Of a DNA stretch of 64,000 nucleotides, positions 11,565 to 23,458 are shown piece after piece. How positions within the stretch are numbered: the stretch's first letter is position 1; each line of letters opens with the position of its first letter. The translations under genes were made by a program, and so were the position numbers. The notes under the pieces are model-generated. The model was not told where the DNA came from, ran no database searches, and was given only the letters and a program-made list of their open reading frames with translations. The DNA is taken from the NCBI RefSeq assembly GCF_024166365.1, contig NC_064820.1, forward strand, positions 56,893,501 to 56,957,500, given 5' to 3'. The DNA comes from Elephas maximus indicus (lineage: Eukaryota > Chordata > Mammalia > Proboscidea > Elephantidae).

Positions 11565-12290
11565 TGATTTTCAGTTTTGTGTTTTAGGTGAAAGTTTACA
11601 GCACAAATTAGTTTCTCATTCTAAAATCTTAAATCGTTTCATGACATTAGTTGCAGTCCCTGCAATGTGTCAGCACTCTCCCCCTTTCCCTTTACATCCC
11701 GGGTATTCAGTGTCCATTCATCTGGTTTTCCTGTCCCTTCCTGCCTTCTCATCTTTGCTTTTGGGCAGGTGTCGCACATTTGGAGTGGTATACTTGATTG
11801 AATTAAGAAGCACCTTCCTCTCTTGTGTTATTTGTTTTATAGACCTGTCTAATCTTTGGCTGAAAGATGGTGGATGGAGGCTGTGGTTCATGTGGTCCAT
11901 TAGTCCTTTGGACTAATATTTTCCTTGTGTCTTTGGTTTTCTTCATTCTCCTTTGCTCCGAACGTGCAGGAACCAACAGATGTATCTTAGATGGCTGCCC
12001 CCAAGCTTCTAAGACCCCAGATGCTACTCCCCAAAGTAGAATGGAGAACATTTTCTTTAGGAACTGTGTTACGCCAGTTGACCTAGATGTCCGCTGAGAC
12101 CATGATCCCTAGCCCTCAGCCCCAGTAACTCAGTCTCTCAAGGTGTTTGGATATGTCTAGGAAGCTTCAATGACTTTGCCTTGGTAAAGTTGTGCCGATC
12201 ACCTCCTATATCCTTCGCTGCCTTTTCCTTCACCAAAGTTAATACTTGTCTGTGATTTCCCCTTCAACCCCCCCCCCCCATTTCATAACC
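11565..12290 (-). repeat. L1 3' UTR (afrotherian type)
   Basis: Homologous to the 3' UTRs at 18,540-19,470, 45,785-46,683 and 52,745-53,592. Shared landmarks include the end segment matching GTAAACTTTCACTTAAAG and the central 'ACCAACAGATGTATCTTAGA' block. It ends in a C11 run near 12,270 and carries no coding sequence. Confidence 0.8.
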
Positions 12291-12299
12291 ATCAAAGAT

Positions 12300-13950
12300 T
12301 GATATTGTTGATCTATGCAGAGAAACAACTTTTGGTCTTGTTGGTTCTTTGTATTGTTTTTCTGTTCTCTATTTCATTTTTTTTTCTGCTCTAATGTTTA
12401 TTTCCCTTCTTCTGGTAGCCATAGGCTTTTTTTGCTGTTCTCTTTCTATTTGTTTGAGTTGTAGGGCTAATGTTTTGATTTTGGCCTGTTCCTCTTTTTT
12501 AATGTGTTTATTGCTATAAATTGACCTGTGAGCACTGCCTTTGCTGTGTCCCAAAAGTTTTGGTATGATGTGTTTTCTTTCTTATTTAATTCTAGAATTT
12601 TTTTAATTCTTTGATTTTTTTCTATTAACCAGTTGTTTTTAAGCAAGGTGTTATTCAGTTTCCATGTGTTTGATTTTTTTTTTTTCCCCCCTCTTGCTCT
12701 TCCTGTTACTGATTTCTACTCTTATGGCACTGTGGTCAGAGAAAATGCTTTGTATTATTCCAGTGTTTGGGATTTTATCGAGTTGTTTTGTGGCCTAAAA
12801 TGGGGTCTACGCTGGAGAATTTTCCTTGTGCATTGGAAAAGAATGTATGCTTTGCTGCCGTTGGGTACAGTGTTCTATATATGTCTGTGAGGTCAGATTG
12901 GTTGATTTTGGCCTTTAGATCTTATGTATGTTTGTTGATTTTCTTTCAGGATGTCCTTTCCTTTACCGAGAGTGGTGTGTTGAAGTCTTCTAATGTTATT
13001 GTGGAACTGTCAATTTCTCTCTTCAGTGCTGTTAGAGTTTGTTTTGTGTATTTTGGAACCCTGTTGTTGGGTGAGTAGATATTTATTAAGGTTTTGTCTT
13101 CTTGGTGGATTGTCCCTTTTATCATTATGTAATGTCCTTCCTTGTCTTTAGTGTGGTTAATTTTGTCTTAAAGTTTATTTTATCTGAGATTAGTATTGCC
13201 ACTTTGCCCTTTTTTTGGTTATGGTTTGCTTGATATATTTTTTTCCATTCTTTGATTTTTAATATATTTATGTGTTTGTGTCTAAGGTGTGTCTCTTGTA
13301 GACAGCATATTGCTCAGTCGTGCTTTTGTTATATATTCTACCGTTCTTCGTCTCTTTACAGGTGCCTTTAAGCCATTTATATCCAGTGTGATCATCAGTT
13401 GGTATGAGTTTATTGCTGTCATATTGTTGTGCTTTTTTTTCTTGCGGTGCTGGTGTTTTCTTTGTTCGCCTTTGCCCTGTGCTGAGTTCCTTTTGTTTGT
13501 GTATTTTCTTTCTTTATTATAGATTTACTGAAATTTTAAGTTTTTCTTCTTTTTTATTCTGATGAGTAGGTTTGTTAACTTTCTTTGTGGTTACCTTGAA
13601 ATTTACCCTTATCTTTCTAAGTTTGAACCAATACTTTATTACTTGATATCACCTTGACTTCCTCTCCATTTGACAGTTTGACTCGATGGCACTAGGTTTT
13701 TTCTAGGTATACCTATACTATTTTTTCCCCCTTTTGTAATTTTGACATTGTCATCATTTACAGATTGACGTCTCTGTTTCCCTGTTTTGTCTTATTAGCT
13801 TTGTTTTACTGAGAATTCTTTACCTAGGTTAGTATCTGGCTGGTGTGGTCCTGTGTCCTTGACTTCATTTGTTGTCTGATGTTGTTGGTTCACTAACTGA
13901 AGGACTCCGTTTAATAATTCTTTAAAGTTTGGCTTGGTTTTTGCATATTC
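12300..13950 (-). pseudogene. L1 ORF2 remnant (endonuclease and linker)
   Basis: On the minus strand this encodes fragments of the L1 apurinic-type endonuclease and the region after it. The same part of ORF2 is present at 41,180-42,350 in the second L1 and can be aligned with it (for example the segment ending in the ACACAAGAAATAAA-like area). No frame is longer than about 110 codons and stops are frequent. The RT segment that should follow is absent, and the copy jumps to the 3' UTR near 12,290. A stray SINE-tail-like string lies at 13,678-13,705. Confidence 0.7.
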
Positions 13951-14443
13951 CCTTAATTTTCGTTTATCTAGAAATGTCCTAATTTGAGAGAGATTTTTGC
14001 AGAATATGTTATGCTTGATTTGCAGTTTTTTTCTGTCAAGGTTTTATATTTGTCATCCCATTGCCTTCTTGCCTACATAGTTTCTGTCGAGTAATCAGAG
14101 TTTAGTCTTATTTTACCCCTTGTAAGTGACTTTTTGTTTTTCTTGAGCTTCTCTCAGGATTCTTTCTTTGTCTTTGGTTTTGGCAAGTGTCATTGTGATA
14201 TGTCTTGGTGACTTTTTTTTCAGGTGTACCCTCTATAGAGTTCATTGATCTTGGATGGTCAACTTTTCATCTTTCATGATGTTTGGGGAGTTTTCTGTCA
14301 GCAAATCAGCAATCTTCTCTGTGTTTTCCATTTTCTCCCCCATTCTGGAACTCTGATCACATGCAGATTTTTTGCTCTTGATTGTGTCCCACATGATTCC
14401 TAGGTTTTCTTCACTTTTCTCTGTTTTTTTTACTCATTGTTCC

Positions 14444-14774
14444 TCAAAATGGCATCCATGAATGTGTCTTCAGTCTCTCTGATTCTATCTTCCATTGTTT
14501 CAGTTTACTCCTAAAACCTTCTATTGAGTTGTCCATTTCCGAAATTTTGTTGTTTATCTTTTGGATTTCTATGTACTGTTCTCGTATGATATCTAGTTGT
14601 TTATTTCTTTTGATGTTTTGTTCTTGAGTTATTTTCCTGAATTCTTCCATTGCTTTGTGTTTTCTCTGATTTTGGCTATGTTTTTGTTGTTTTTGTGTGT
14701 GTTTTCCATTATTATTTTTTCCTTTGTTTGGCTTTGTTTTCCTTGATCTCTTTGCTAACCTATTGTTGTCATTA
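14444..14774 (-). pseudogene. L1 ORF1 fragment, coiled-coil part
   Basis: The minus-strand frame gives a highly charged, Gln/Lys/Asn-rich helix (HKAMEEFRKITQEQNIKRN, then IIREQYIEIQKINNKISEMD), typical of the L1 ORF1 trimerising coiled coil. The corresponding piece at 39,898-40,089 in the second L1 is clearly alike (EEFRKIIQEQNVKINKQLE). The N-terminal MMAPNDNN comes from the nested RTE tail, so the apparent start is artificial. Confidence 0.8.
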
Positions 14775-15880
14775 GGTGCCATCAAGTTGGTTCCAACTCA
14801 TAGCTGCCTTCTGTACACCAGAATGAACACTGCCTGGTCTTGTGCCATTCTCACAATCATTATGGTTGAGCCCATTGTTGCAGGCACTGTGTCAGTCCAT
14901 CTTGTTAAGGGTCTTCCTCCTTTTTGCCGACCCTTTGCCAAGCATGGTGTCCTCCTCCAGGGACTGATCCCTCCTGATAACATGTCCAAAGTATATGAGA
15001 TGTAGTCTCGCCATCTGTGCTTCTAAGGAGTATTCTGGTTGGTTCTGTTCCAAGACAGATTTGTTCATTCTTTTGGCAGTCCATGGTATATTCAATATTC
15101 TTGGCCAACACCACAATTTAGAGGCATCAATACTTCTTTGGTCTTCCTTATTCATTGTCCAGCTTTCTCATGCATATGAGGCAGTTGGAAACACCATGGC
15201 TTGGGTCAGGCTCACTTTAGTCTTCAAGGTGACATCTTTGCTTTTCAACACATTAAAGAGGTCTTTTGCAGCATAATTGCTGAATGCAATGCATCTTTTG
15301 ATTTCTTGACTGCTGCTTCCATGGGTGTTGATTGTGGATCCAAGTAAAATGAAATCCTTGACAGCTTCAGTCTTTTCTCCGTTTATCATGATGTTACTTA
15401 TTGGTCCAGTTGTGAAGATTTTTGTTTTCTTTATGTTGAGGTGTAATCCATACTGAAGGCTGTGGTCTTTGATCTTCATCAGTAAGTGCTCCAAGTCCTC
15501 TTGACTTTCAGCAAGCAAGGTTGTGTCATCTGCATAATGCAGGTAGTTAACGAGTCTTCCTCCAATCCTGATGCCATGTTATTCTTCATATAGTCCAGGT
15601 TCTCAGATTATTTGCTCAGCATACAGATTGAACAGGTATAGTGAAAGGATGCAGCCCTGACCCACACCTTTCCTGACTTTAAGCCATGCAGTATCCCCTT
15701 GTTCTGTTCAGATGACTGCCTCTTGGTCTATGTACAGGTTCCTAATGTGCACAATTAAGTGTTGTGGAATTCCCATTCTTCCCATGGTTATCCATAATTT
15801 GTTATGATCCACAGAGTCAAATGCATAGCCAGGTAAACATCTTTCTAGTATTCTCTGCTTTCAGCCAGAACCCGTCTGTT
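14772..15880 (-). mobile_element. RTE/BovB-like LINE, 5'-truncated, nested in L1 ORF1
   Basis: Minus-strand copy with the 3' tail at the left (TTGTCATTAGGTGCCATCAAG) and the last roughly 1.1 kb of the element. Frame 15,168-15,518 reads MLAESQEDLEHLLMKIKDHS and continues with NIKKTKIFTTGPISNIMING, the same segment seen in at least five other copies here. It ends inside the RT domain near 15,880, where L1 ORF1 sequence resumes. Confidence 0.92.
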
Positions 15881-16089
15881 GGAGAGCCCTAAATATTAAT
15901 CTTTTGAATTCCATATCAGATAGTTCCACTATGTTTTTTTCTGCCAGAAGGTCATCTGATTTTTTATTTTGGTCATTGATAGAGCCATCTTGTCCTGCTT
16001 TTTTATATGTTTTGATATTGTCTCTTCTCTCTGAGACATTAAAATTAAGGTATTATTGATTGATCATGTGTTTCATAGTGCTTTTTTGT

Positions 16090-17790
16090 TTTGATATGTC
16101 AGGGTGAGGTGGGTCAGGCATGGTTTTCTGCTTGCTGTTCTGTGGCACAATAGCTGTCACCACCTTGTCCAGGTGGGCAGGCGCTATTTGCCTCCTAATA
16201 CTGGTCCAGCAACATGGGAGTATTCACACCACTTGTCAGATAGGTGTGGGTTTCAGACGGGGAGTGGTATGGGCTCCCAGCCTGCTGTTCAGCATCTGGT
16301 CGGGTGGCAGGGAAGAGGGGCGGTGCTGGCCTGGTGCAGCATCAGGCCCAAACTGGGAACACTCTAGCTGTGGCTGCACAGTGAGTGCCAGCAGGAAGGG
16401 GGATGGGTTATGTGGCATTGTGGAGGGAACAAAGAAAAAAGAAAAGGAGGTTAGCCAGTGGGTGGGGGCAGAGTGGACCTGGGCGCTGGTGGGAAGTGGG
16501 GGAGGTGGCGTATGGGGCTCTGTGAAAGATAGAAGATGGCAGGCCTGCAGCCCCCTAGCCACAGTGGTGCAGTGTGGCCCAGCAGGAAGGGGGGTAGGGT
16601 AACGTGGCTTATGGTGTTTGGTGGGAGGGAAAGAAAAAGTAATAACATTTTTAAAATGTTGCTGCAGGAGCTGACAGGGGCTGTTGGGGGTGGGTGGGAC
16701 CTGGAGCAGCTGTGGGTCGGTAGCTTTCTACCCATAGTGGTATGGCAAGGCTTGGTGGGAAGGCATAGAGGTGGCTTTCAGGGCTAGGTGGGGAGGAAGA
16801 AAAGGTCGAAAAGAAAAAGGAAAAAAAAATGGCATGTCAGGTGGGGGCAGTGCAGACCGAGGTGTCAGTAAACCAGTGTCTCTTTAGCCAAGGTGGTGCA
16901 GCATGGCCTGGCAGGAATGGGTAGAGATGAGGTATGGGGCTAGATAGAGGAAGAAAGGGAAAATAAGATTAAAAATAAAATGGCTCAGCAGAAGCTGGTG
17001 AGGGGGTGGGAGGCTGGGCTGGTAGTGGGCTGGTGTTTCTCTGGCCAAGGCGGTGCAGCATAGCTCACTGGGAAGGTATAGTGGTGGGGTACATGGCTAG
17101 GTAGGAAGGAGAAAGAAAAGAAAGGTGAAAAATAATTCGGCATGGCCAGAGCAGATACGTGGGGTGGGGTGGACCCTGGCTGGGGACGGCTGCCTGTCTA
17201 ACCACGACAGTGTGGTGTGGCCTGGCAGGAAGGGGTAGAGGTGAGGTACAGGCTAGGTGGGAGGGAGGAAAAAAAAGGTTTAAAAAAATTGCCTGGCTGG
17301 AGCCAGTGGGTGGGGCCAGGGCGGACCCAGGCTGCTGGTGGGCTGATGCCTCTTGAGCCAAGGCAGCTTGGTGTAGCTCAGCAGGATGGGGTAGAGTTGG
17401 GGTATGGTGCTAGGTGAGAGGAAGTAAGGGGGCATGGGAAGTAAAAGAAATAGAGAAAAGAAAAAGAAAACACTTTGATATGGCGGGAACTGGCAGGAGG
17501 GGGTGGGGTGGACCTGGGTTGGTGGTGGGCTAGTTTCTCTAGCCTTCTGTAGCCAACATGGCGTGGTGTAGCCCAGTGAGAAAGGTTAGAGATGAGGTAC
17601 AGGTTAGGTGGGAGGAAGAAAGAAAAAGGGAAAAAAAAAACAGCGTGGTAGGAGTTGGTAGATGGGGCGGGGTGAACCTAGGTTAGCAGTGGGCTGGTAT
17701 CTCCCTAGCCAAGGAGGCTCAGTATGGCCAGTCAGGACGGTTGGAGGTGGTGAATGGGGAAAAGGGTGAGGGGTAGGAAAATGTGTTTCT
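16090..17790 (-). repeat. L1 5' UTR with about nine tandem ~157-bp units
   Basis: The block (T/G)AGCC(A)AGGTGGTGCAGC recurs at about 16,365, 16,556, 16,729, 16,885, 17,042, 17,199, 17,355, 17,549 and 17,706, giving spacings of 191, 173, 156, 157, 157, 156, 194 and 157. Each unit continues with CCTGGCAGGAAGGGGTAGAG, a GGGCTAGGTGGGAGGAAG block, a purine-rich tract, then GTGGACCTGGGCTGGTGG. The array is G-rich on the + strand and is followed by a non-repeated leader to 18,088. By analogy with mouse L1 monomers it is the promoter region of the L1. Confidence 0.8.
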
Positions 17791-18226
17791 CTGTTTATGT
17801 TGTGCTCGTCTCCTGTTGGGAGTTGCCTCCGCATACTCTCTGTCTGGGGTCATTGATGGCTGTGCTCCAAGATGCTTACATGTGTCACTTGGCAGGGGAC
17901 CTCCACTCTATCTCTCCTCATTCTCTGTTTTCCTTCAGTTTCTTCTTCCATTCAGTGTTTGATCTATTTCTTTATTCCTTCATTTGATACTTGGAGTTCC
18001 AGGACTGACAGTTTTACTTAGTTTTTTGGGGTTTTGCTTCAGAGAGACAACATAATGCATCTGTCTAGGGCACCATGTTGGTTCTGCCTGTGATGAATAC
18101 TTTTGTTAATAGTGTCTAAATCCAACGACCCATAAAATGGAATTTTTATATCTAGAGAAAATAGCCAGGTTACATTGTAGTTGTCTGCTGACGTCTTTCA
18201 GTTTCAATACATAACTCTGTTTTTGT

Positions 18227-18268
18227 GTGCCATCAAGTCAATTCTGACTCATAGCAACCCTATCTCTG
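18227..18268 (-). mobile_element. AfroSINE tail fragment
   Basis: Only the 3' tail is present (TGTGCCATCAAGTCAATTC through CATAGCAACCCTAT), reverse orientation, about 42 bases. Confidence 0.7.
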
Positions 18269-18372
18269 TTCTTAAGAGTGAGTTGGAAGTTTGAGTTTGA
18301 AGATTTTATAGATCTTGAGATGATATGTATGATAGAGGAAGTATTTTGTTTAAAGTCAAATATGGTCACAAG

Positions 18373-19470
18373 AACATTTCATAACATGGAGGAACCTGGA
18401 AGGCATTATGCTGAGTGAAATTAGTTGCAAAAGGACAAATATTGTATAAGACCACTATTATAAGATCTTGAGAAATAGTATAAATTGAGAAGAACACGTT
18501 CTTTTGTGGTTACTGCGGGGGGGGGAGGGAGGGTAGGAGAGGGTTATTTACTGATTAGATAGTAGATAAGAACTACTTTAGGTGAAGGGATGGACAATAC
18601 TCAACACAGGGAAGGTCTGCTCAACTGGACTGGACCAAAACCAAAAAAGTTTCCAGGATAAACTGAATGCTTCGAAGGTCAGCCAAGCAAGGGCAGGGGT
18701 TTGGGGACTATGGCTCAAGGGGACTTCTAAGTCAATTGGCAAAATAAATTCTATTAAGAAAACATTCTGCATGGCACTTTGAAGTGTGGTGTCTGGGGTC
18801 TTAAGAGCTAACAAGCGGCCACCTAAGATGCATCAATTGGTCTCAACCCACCTGGATCAAAGGAGAATGAAGAACACCAAGGTCACACGATAACTATGAG
18901 CTCGAGACAGAAAGGGCCACATGAACTAGAGACTTACATCATCCTGAGACCAGAAGAACTAGATGGTACCCGGCTACAACCGATGACTGGCCTGACAGGG
19001 AGCACAACAGAGAACCCCTGAGGGAGCAGGAGAACAGTGGGATGCAGACCCCAAATTCTCATAAAAAGACCATACTTAATGGTCTGACTGAGACTAGAAG
19101 AATCCCGGCAGCCATGGTCCCCAAACCTGTTGGCCCAGGACAGGAACCATTCCCGAAGACAACTCATCAGACATGGAAGGGACTGGACAATGGGTTGGAG
19201 AGAGATGCTGATGAAGAGTGAGCTACTTGTATCAGGTGGACACTTGAGACTGTGTTGGCATCTCCTGTCTGGAGGGGAGATGGGACGGTAGAGAGGGTTA
19301 GAAACGGGCAAAACGGTCACGAAAGGAGAGACTGGAAGGAGGGAGCGGGCTGACTCGTTAGGGGGAGAGTAAATGGGAATATGTAGTAAGGTGTATATAA
19401 GTTTATATGTGACAGACTGACTTGATTTGTAAACTTTCACTTAAAGTACAATAAAAATTATTTTTAAAAA
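18373..19470 (+). mobile_element. 5'-truncated L1 (3' UTR) with TSD
   Basis: Starts in the very end of ORF2 (TGCTGAGTGAAATTAG), contains the whole 3' UTR, and ends ACTTAAAGTACAATAAAAA with a short A/T tail. Flanked by AATATGGTCACAAG at 18,359-18,372 and 19,469-19,482. This copy supplies the reference for the family's 3' UTR used elsewhere in this annotation. Confidence 0.9.
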
Positions 19471-19483
19471 TATGGTCACAAGT

Positions 19484-20290
19484 AGAACTGAATTTATAAT
19501 TAGTTATCTTTTCAGGATGAACATTATTCTTTGGTTTTCTTAAAAAATGATAGAATTCGTGAATGGTTGCATTTGAGTCTCTGATTTTATGATAGCTACG
19601 TGGTTTGTGTGTACTTTATTAAGTACATTATTTTTGTGTGATGATGAGAGTAATTGATAAAAACATGAGCCAACCAAACTAAAATGTGCTAAGGCCATTT
19701 CAAGTAAATTCTGCAAATAAGAAAAACAGTTAAAATTATTCTTGATACCAGTTGCAGTCCTTAAATTGCATGGAAACATTTTAAAAGTATAAACCTATCA
19801 AGTGATTCTTAGAAAGGGATTTCCATGTAAATGAGTCTAAAATAACATGTGCTTACAAATGGCAATTTACCTAAGGGCACACAGAGCAGTGGACTTAGGA
19901 AATATAAAGTACACAAATTCAAGACAGGAAATGATTGAACTTTACACCAGAAGAACAAAATTGCTAGAAATGGGAGGATATGAAGGGTCATAGAGGAACA
20001 CAAGTTGAGTGTCAAGTAAATATGTAACAGCATGGAAAGACTCTGGGGAATGCATAATGCAGTGCCACTGTGTATTAAACAAAGGGCAGTTTGGAGCAAA
20101 TGAAGAATTGCTTGAATTAAGCTTCTTAAGGATCACATCCATACTATATTTTGCTTTAGATTACGGTTCTCACAGAGGTACATAGAGGCAATGATGCAAA
20201 TCTAGAGAAGAAAAGAGCAGTGGGTAAATGCTAAAAGGAAAATCGCACATCAAAAGTTTAAAAGTCTTGAAAAAGATTGCTGAACGATAG
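19484..20290. other. No feature recognised
   Basis: Single-copy-looking AT-rich sequence. The frames present are short and without family resemblance. Confidence 0.4.
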
Positions 20291-20293
20291 CTT

Positions 20294-20410
20294 ACAGCAG
20301 TGATTCTCAAACTTTTTGTTTTCGGAGCATCTTTACACATCTAAAAATTAACGAAGGAATTCCAGTTTCTACTCCAAAATATAGAGCCTGAAAGTCATCA
20401 CTCCTGTCCT
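20294..20410 (+). repeat. Possible hAT-type (MER/Charlie) fragment
   Basis: CAGTGATTCTCAAACTTTTTG followed by ATCTTTACACATCTAAAAATTA resembles the terminal region of old hAT non-autonomous elements. Only one end is recognised. Confidence 0.3.
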
Positions 20411-21262
20411 TACAACAAGAAAAAACTGTAAAATCTGAAAATCAGTGATTTTTCTTGGACTCAACAGGGAACTAAGGTCACAGGGCAAAATGCCATTCCC
20501 AAATCTGAAGAGGCACGTAAATTCAGAGAGTTATGGCTGAGATCTGCTCACCTGGAGAAGCCGCTTTAGCTATAAAGTAGTTACAGGTAAATGACAATTT
20601 TGATGAATTCCTGGAGGCTGTGTGTGTACCAGCTTGAGAGAGCCTTCTGAGGGTCATAGTCTTAGGGAAGCCCCCACATTTTTAGGTTCACCCCCAGGAA
20701 CTTCACAAGGCTCTCACAATAAAGAGCTAAGAAAGATTCCTTCCTACTTCTGGCAGGAAGAGGGGAGAATAAACATTGTAAATTACACCTAGAGAGTTCT
20801 CCATAACAAAGGCCTAACGGAAATTTATCCCACTGTGAATTTTATATTTGTTCCTCTGTAATTAGACTGTCAGAAGGAGAAGAAATATTTGAAGTAATAA
20901 TGGCCACCAACTTAGAATTGTGCATCCAGTGCAATTATCCTTAAAGAATTTAGAAATAAAACTTTCTCAGACAAACAAAAACTAAGGAGTTCATCACAAG
21001 CAGACTTGTTGAAAGACGTTCTTCAGGGAAAAGGAAAATGCTACACGTCAAACTCATAGATATCTTCTTAGAAGTCATGCATTAATAGTAAGAAGGTATT
21101 GGGTAATTACGGCATATGGACAAGTGAAATGAATGACAACAGTGTTACAAGGGGCAGAAGGGAAGAATTACAAATACTGTATTGTAAGGTATCTGAGCTA
21201 CAGGTTAAATGGTATAGTCTTAGTTGAAGGGTGACTTAGATTAGTTAAAAATGTTTATTGTA

Positions 21263-22438
21263 GGAGGATATGGAATGTGTGGCTAATTTCCTCCATGCAC
21301 AACTGCCTTCTTAGCCACTAGACCAGAACTGGATGGGGCCCAGCTACTGTTACTGAACATTTTGATCAAAGATTCCATAGAAGAATCCTGATGATAAGTG
21401 GTAAAATGCAGAACAGAATTTCAAATTCTCATGGACTCCAGATTTCCTGGAGCCATGGAGGGTAGATTAACCCCTGAAACTATTGCCTTGAGATAATAAG
21501 GATTATCTTAAACCAAAAATATTCCCTGAATTCTTAAAAACCGAACAACAGTATGGATAAACTAGTAAAAAAAAGGTCTGCCTTAAGCATTGTGTAATTT
21601 ATCTAGTGCTGCTGCAACAGAAATGCCACAAGTGGATGGCTTTAACAAAGGCAAATTCATTCCCTCACAGTCCAGTAGGCTAGAAGTCCGAATTCAGGGC
21701 ATCAGCTCCAGGAGAAGGCTTTCTCTGTTGGTTCTGAGGGAAGTTTCTTGTCATCAATCTTCCCCTCCACTAAGAACTTCTTAGCACGGGAACCCCGGGT
21801 CAAAAGGATGCACACTCCTGGCTCTACTTCCTTGGTGTTATGAGGTCACCATGTCTCTATCCTTGCTTCTTTTATATCTCAAAAGAGATTGGCTTAAGAC
21901 ACAAGCTAATCATGTAGATTGAGTCCTGCCTCATTAATATAAATCATTAATATAACTGCTGCTAATCCCATTTCATTAACATTGTAGAGATAGGATTTAC
22001 AACACATAGGAAAATCACATCAGATGACAAAATGAAGGACAATAACAATACTGGGAATCATGGCCTACACAAGTTTGACAGATATTTTGGGGGGACACAA
22101 TTCAAGCCATGACAAGCATCGCTGTTTTAAGAACTGCCTATATGGGATCAAGTTACAACAGCAACTCAAAAGATTAGATTGTAACTTTATGGAACAATGA
22201 GTTTATGTTAATGAAGGAGGAATAACTCAGAAAAAGAGGGTGAGAATGGTTGCACAACTCAAAGATTGTAATCAAAGTCACTAAATTGTGCATGTACAAA
22301 CTGTTCAAAAAAAAATGTTGGCACATTGTGGTAAATGTAACGAACGTCACTAAACAATCTGTGGAAATTGTCAAATGGGAACCTAACTTACTGTGTAGAC
22401 TTTCACCAAAAACTCAATAAAATATTTTTTTAAAAAAA
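21263..22438 (+). mobile_element. L1-type 3' UTR insertion carrying a solo LTR
   Basis: Contains CAGAACTGGATGGGGCCCAG and CATGGACTCCAGATTTCCTGG, alignable with the 3' UTR at 18,960-19,130. Further on it has CTATATGGGATCAAG, then ends TCAATAAAATATTTTTTT with an A tail. Imperfect flanks (GTTTATTG-TA and GTATATTG-CA) suggest a TSD. It is a different subfamily from the other L1 tails here. Confidence 0.6.
21591..22114 (-). mobile_element. Solo LTR, MaLR/ERVL-like, ~524 bp
   Basis: On the minus strand it begins TGTCATGGCTTGAATTGTG and ends in ACA, the usual LTR termini. It is flanked by a perfect 5-bp TSD, AGCAT (21,586-21,590 and 22,115-22,119). The same LTR occurs at 48,192 and 61,834. Confidence 0.9.
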
Positions 22439-23316
22439 AAGTATATTGCAAACTAGGACAAGGGCTAAAAAAGAAAAAAAAATAGTCAAAAAAAGTGTAG
22501 TTAATATGCTACTGTAGAAGATAAAATTCAATTATGTAAATATTCAAAACCAGAGAATGCAGTAACAGGCAGGTGGGGGAACAAAGAACAAAGGCAATGA
22601 TAGAAAACAAACATGGTAGATATTAATGCAACTATATCGGTAATCACTTTAAATGTGAGTGGTGACAATAGACCAATTAAAAGACAGAGACTGTCAGAGA
22701 GGATAATACAAAAAACAAGGCCCAGCTGTGTTTTCCTACAAGAAACCCACTTTAAATATTAAGACTCCAATTAAAAATAGGAGATATATAAGAATAGTCT
22801 CTTTAGTAAATGGTGCTGGGATAATTGGATCTCCACATGCAAAAAAAAAAAGAAGTTGGACTCATACCCCACGCCATATAAAAATTAACTCAAAATGGAT
22901 GAACGACCTAAATATAAGAACTAAAACCTAAAAATTTTAGAAGAAAACATAGGGTTAAAATTTCAAGACCTTGTTTTTGACAATAGATACTTAGATATGG
23001 CAACAAAAGCACAAGCAACAAAAGAAAAAATAAATTGGACTGCATCAAAATTAAAATTTTATATGCATCAAAAGACTTTAACAGCAAAGTGAAGTGACCA
23101 CCTACAGAATGAGAGAAAATATTTTGAAACCGTATATCTGATGAGAGTTTAATATCCAAAATATATAAAGAACTCCTACAACTCAGCAGCAAAAAGATAA
23201 CCCTATTAAAAATCACAAAAGGACTTGAACTAACATTTCTGGAAAAAAATATACAGATGGCCAATAAAAGACGAAATGATGCTCAACATCATTAGTCATT
23301 TAAAAAAAAAAAAAAT

Positions 23317-23458
23317 CCATTGCTGTCAAGTCGATTCCGACTCGGCAACCCTATAGGACAGAGTAGAACTGCCCCATAGGGTTTCCAAGGAGCAGATGGT
23401 GGATCACATTGCTGGTCTTTTGTTTAACAGCCAAATGCTTAACCATTGTGCCACCAGA
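23317..23458 (-). mobile_element. AfroSINE, minus strand, in old L1
   Basis: Tail (TGCTGTCAAGTCGATTCCGA), body (GCCCCATAGGGTTTCCAAGG) and head (TTAACCATTGTGCCACCAG) in reverse order, inserted after an A13 run. Confidence 0.92.

Larger units (their letters stand above)
11565..18088 (-). mobile_element. Near-complete L1 with internal deletion and nested RTE
   Basis: A perfect 19-bp TSD, TGTGATGAATACTTTTGTT, at 11,546-11,564 and 18,089-18,107 defines the insertion. On the minus strand it has a 5' leader (18,088 to about 17,790), a tandemly repeated 5' UTR, ORF1 remnants (16,080-15,880 and 14,785-about 13,950), the endonuclease and following part of ORF2 (about 13,700-12,300), and the 3' UTR (12,290-11,565). 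The reverse transcriptase and C-terminal part of ORF2 are missing. An RTE is inserted in ORF1. Both ends survive, so this was a full-length insertion that later lost its catalytic core. Confidence 0.88.

Noticed and set aside
16120-16602. 160-codon frame rich in Gly/Trp and other frames on both strands at 16.1-17.8 kb
   Set aside because: They fall in the GC-rich repeated L1 5' UTR; the frames follow composition and do not resemble known proteins.
16365-17790. Satellite DNA or CRISPR-like array
   Set aside because: Units are contiguous and diverged, sit inside an L1 bounded by TSDs, and have no spacer structure.
18934-19440. 168-codon minus-strand frame
   Set aside because: Antisense of an L1 3' UTR; the same kind of frame appears at 52,778-53,244 and 59,334-59,570 only because those are copies of the same UTR.
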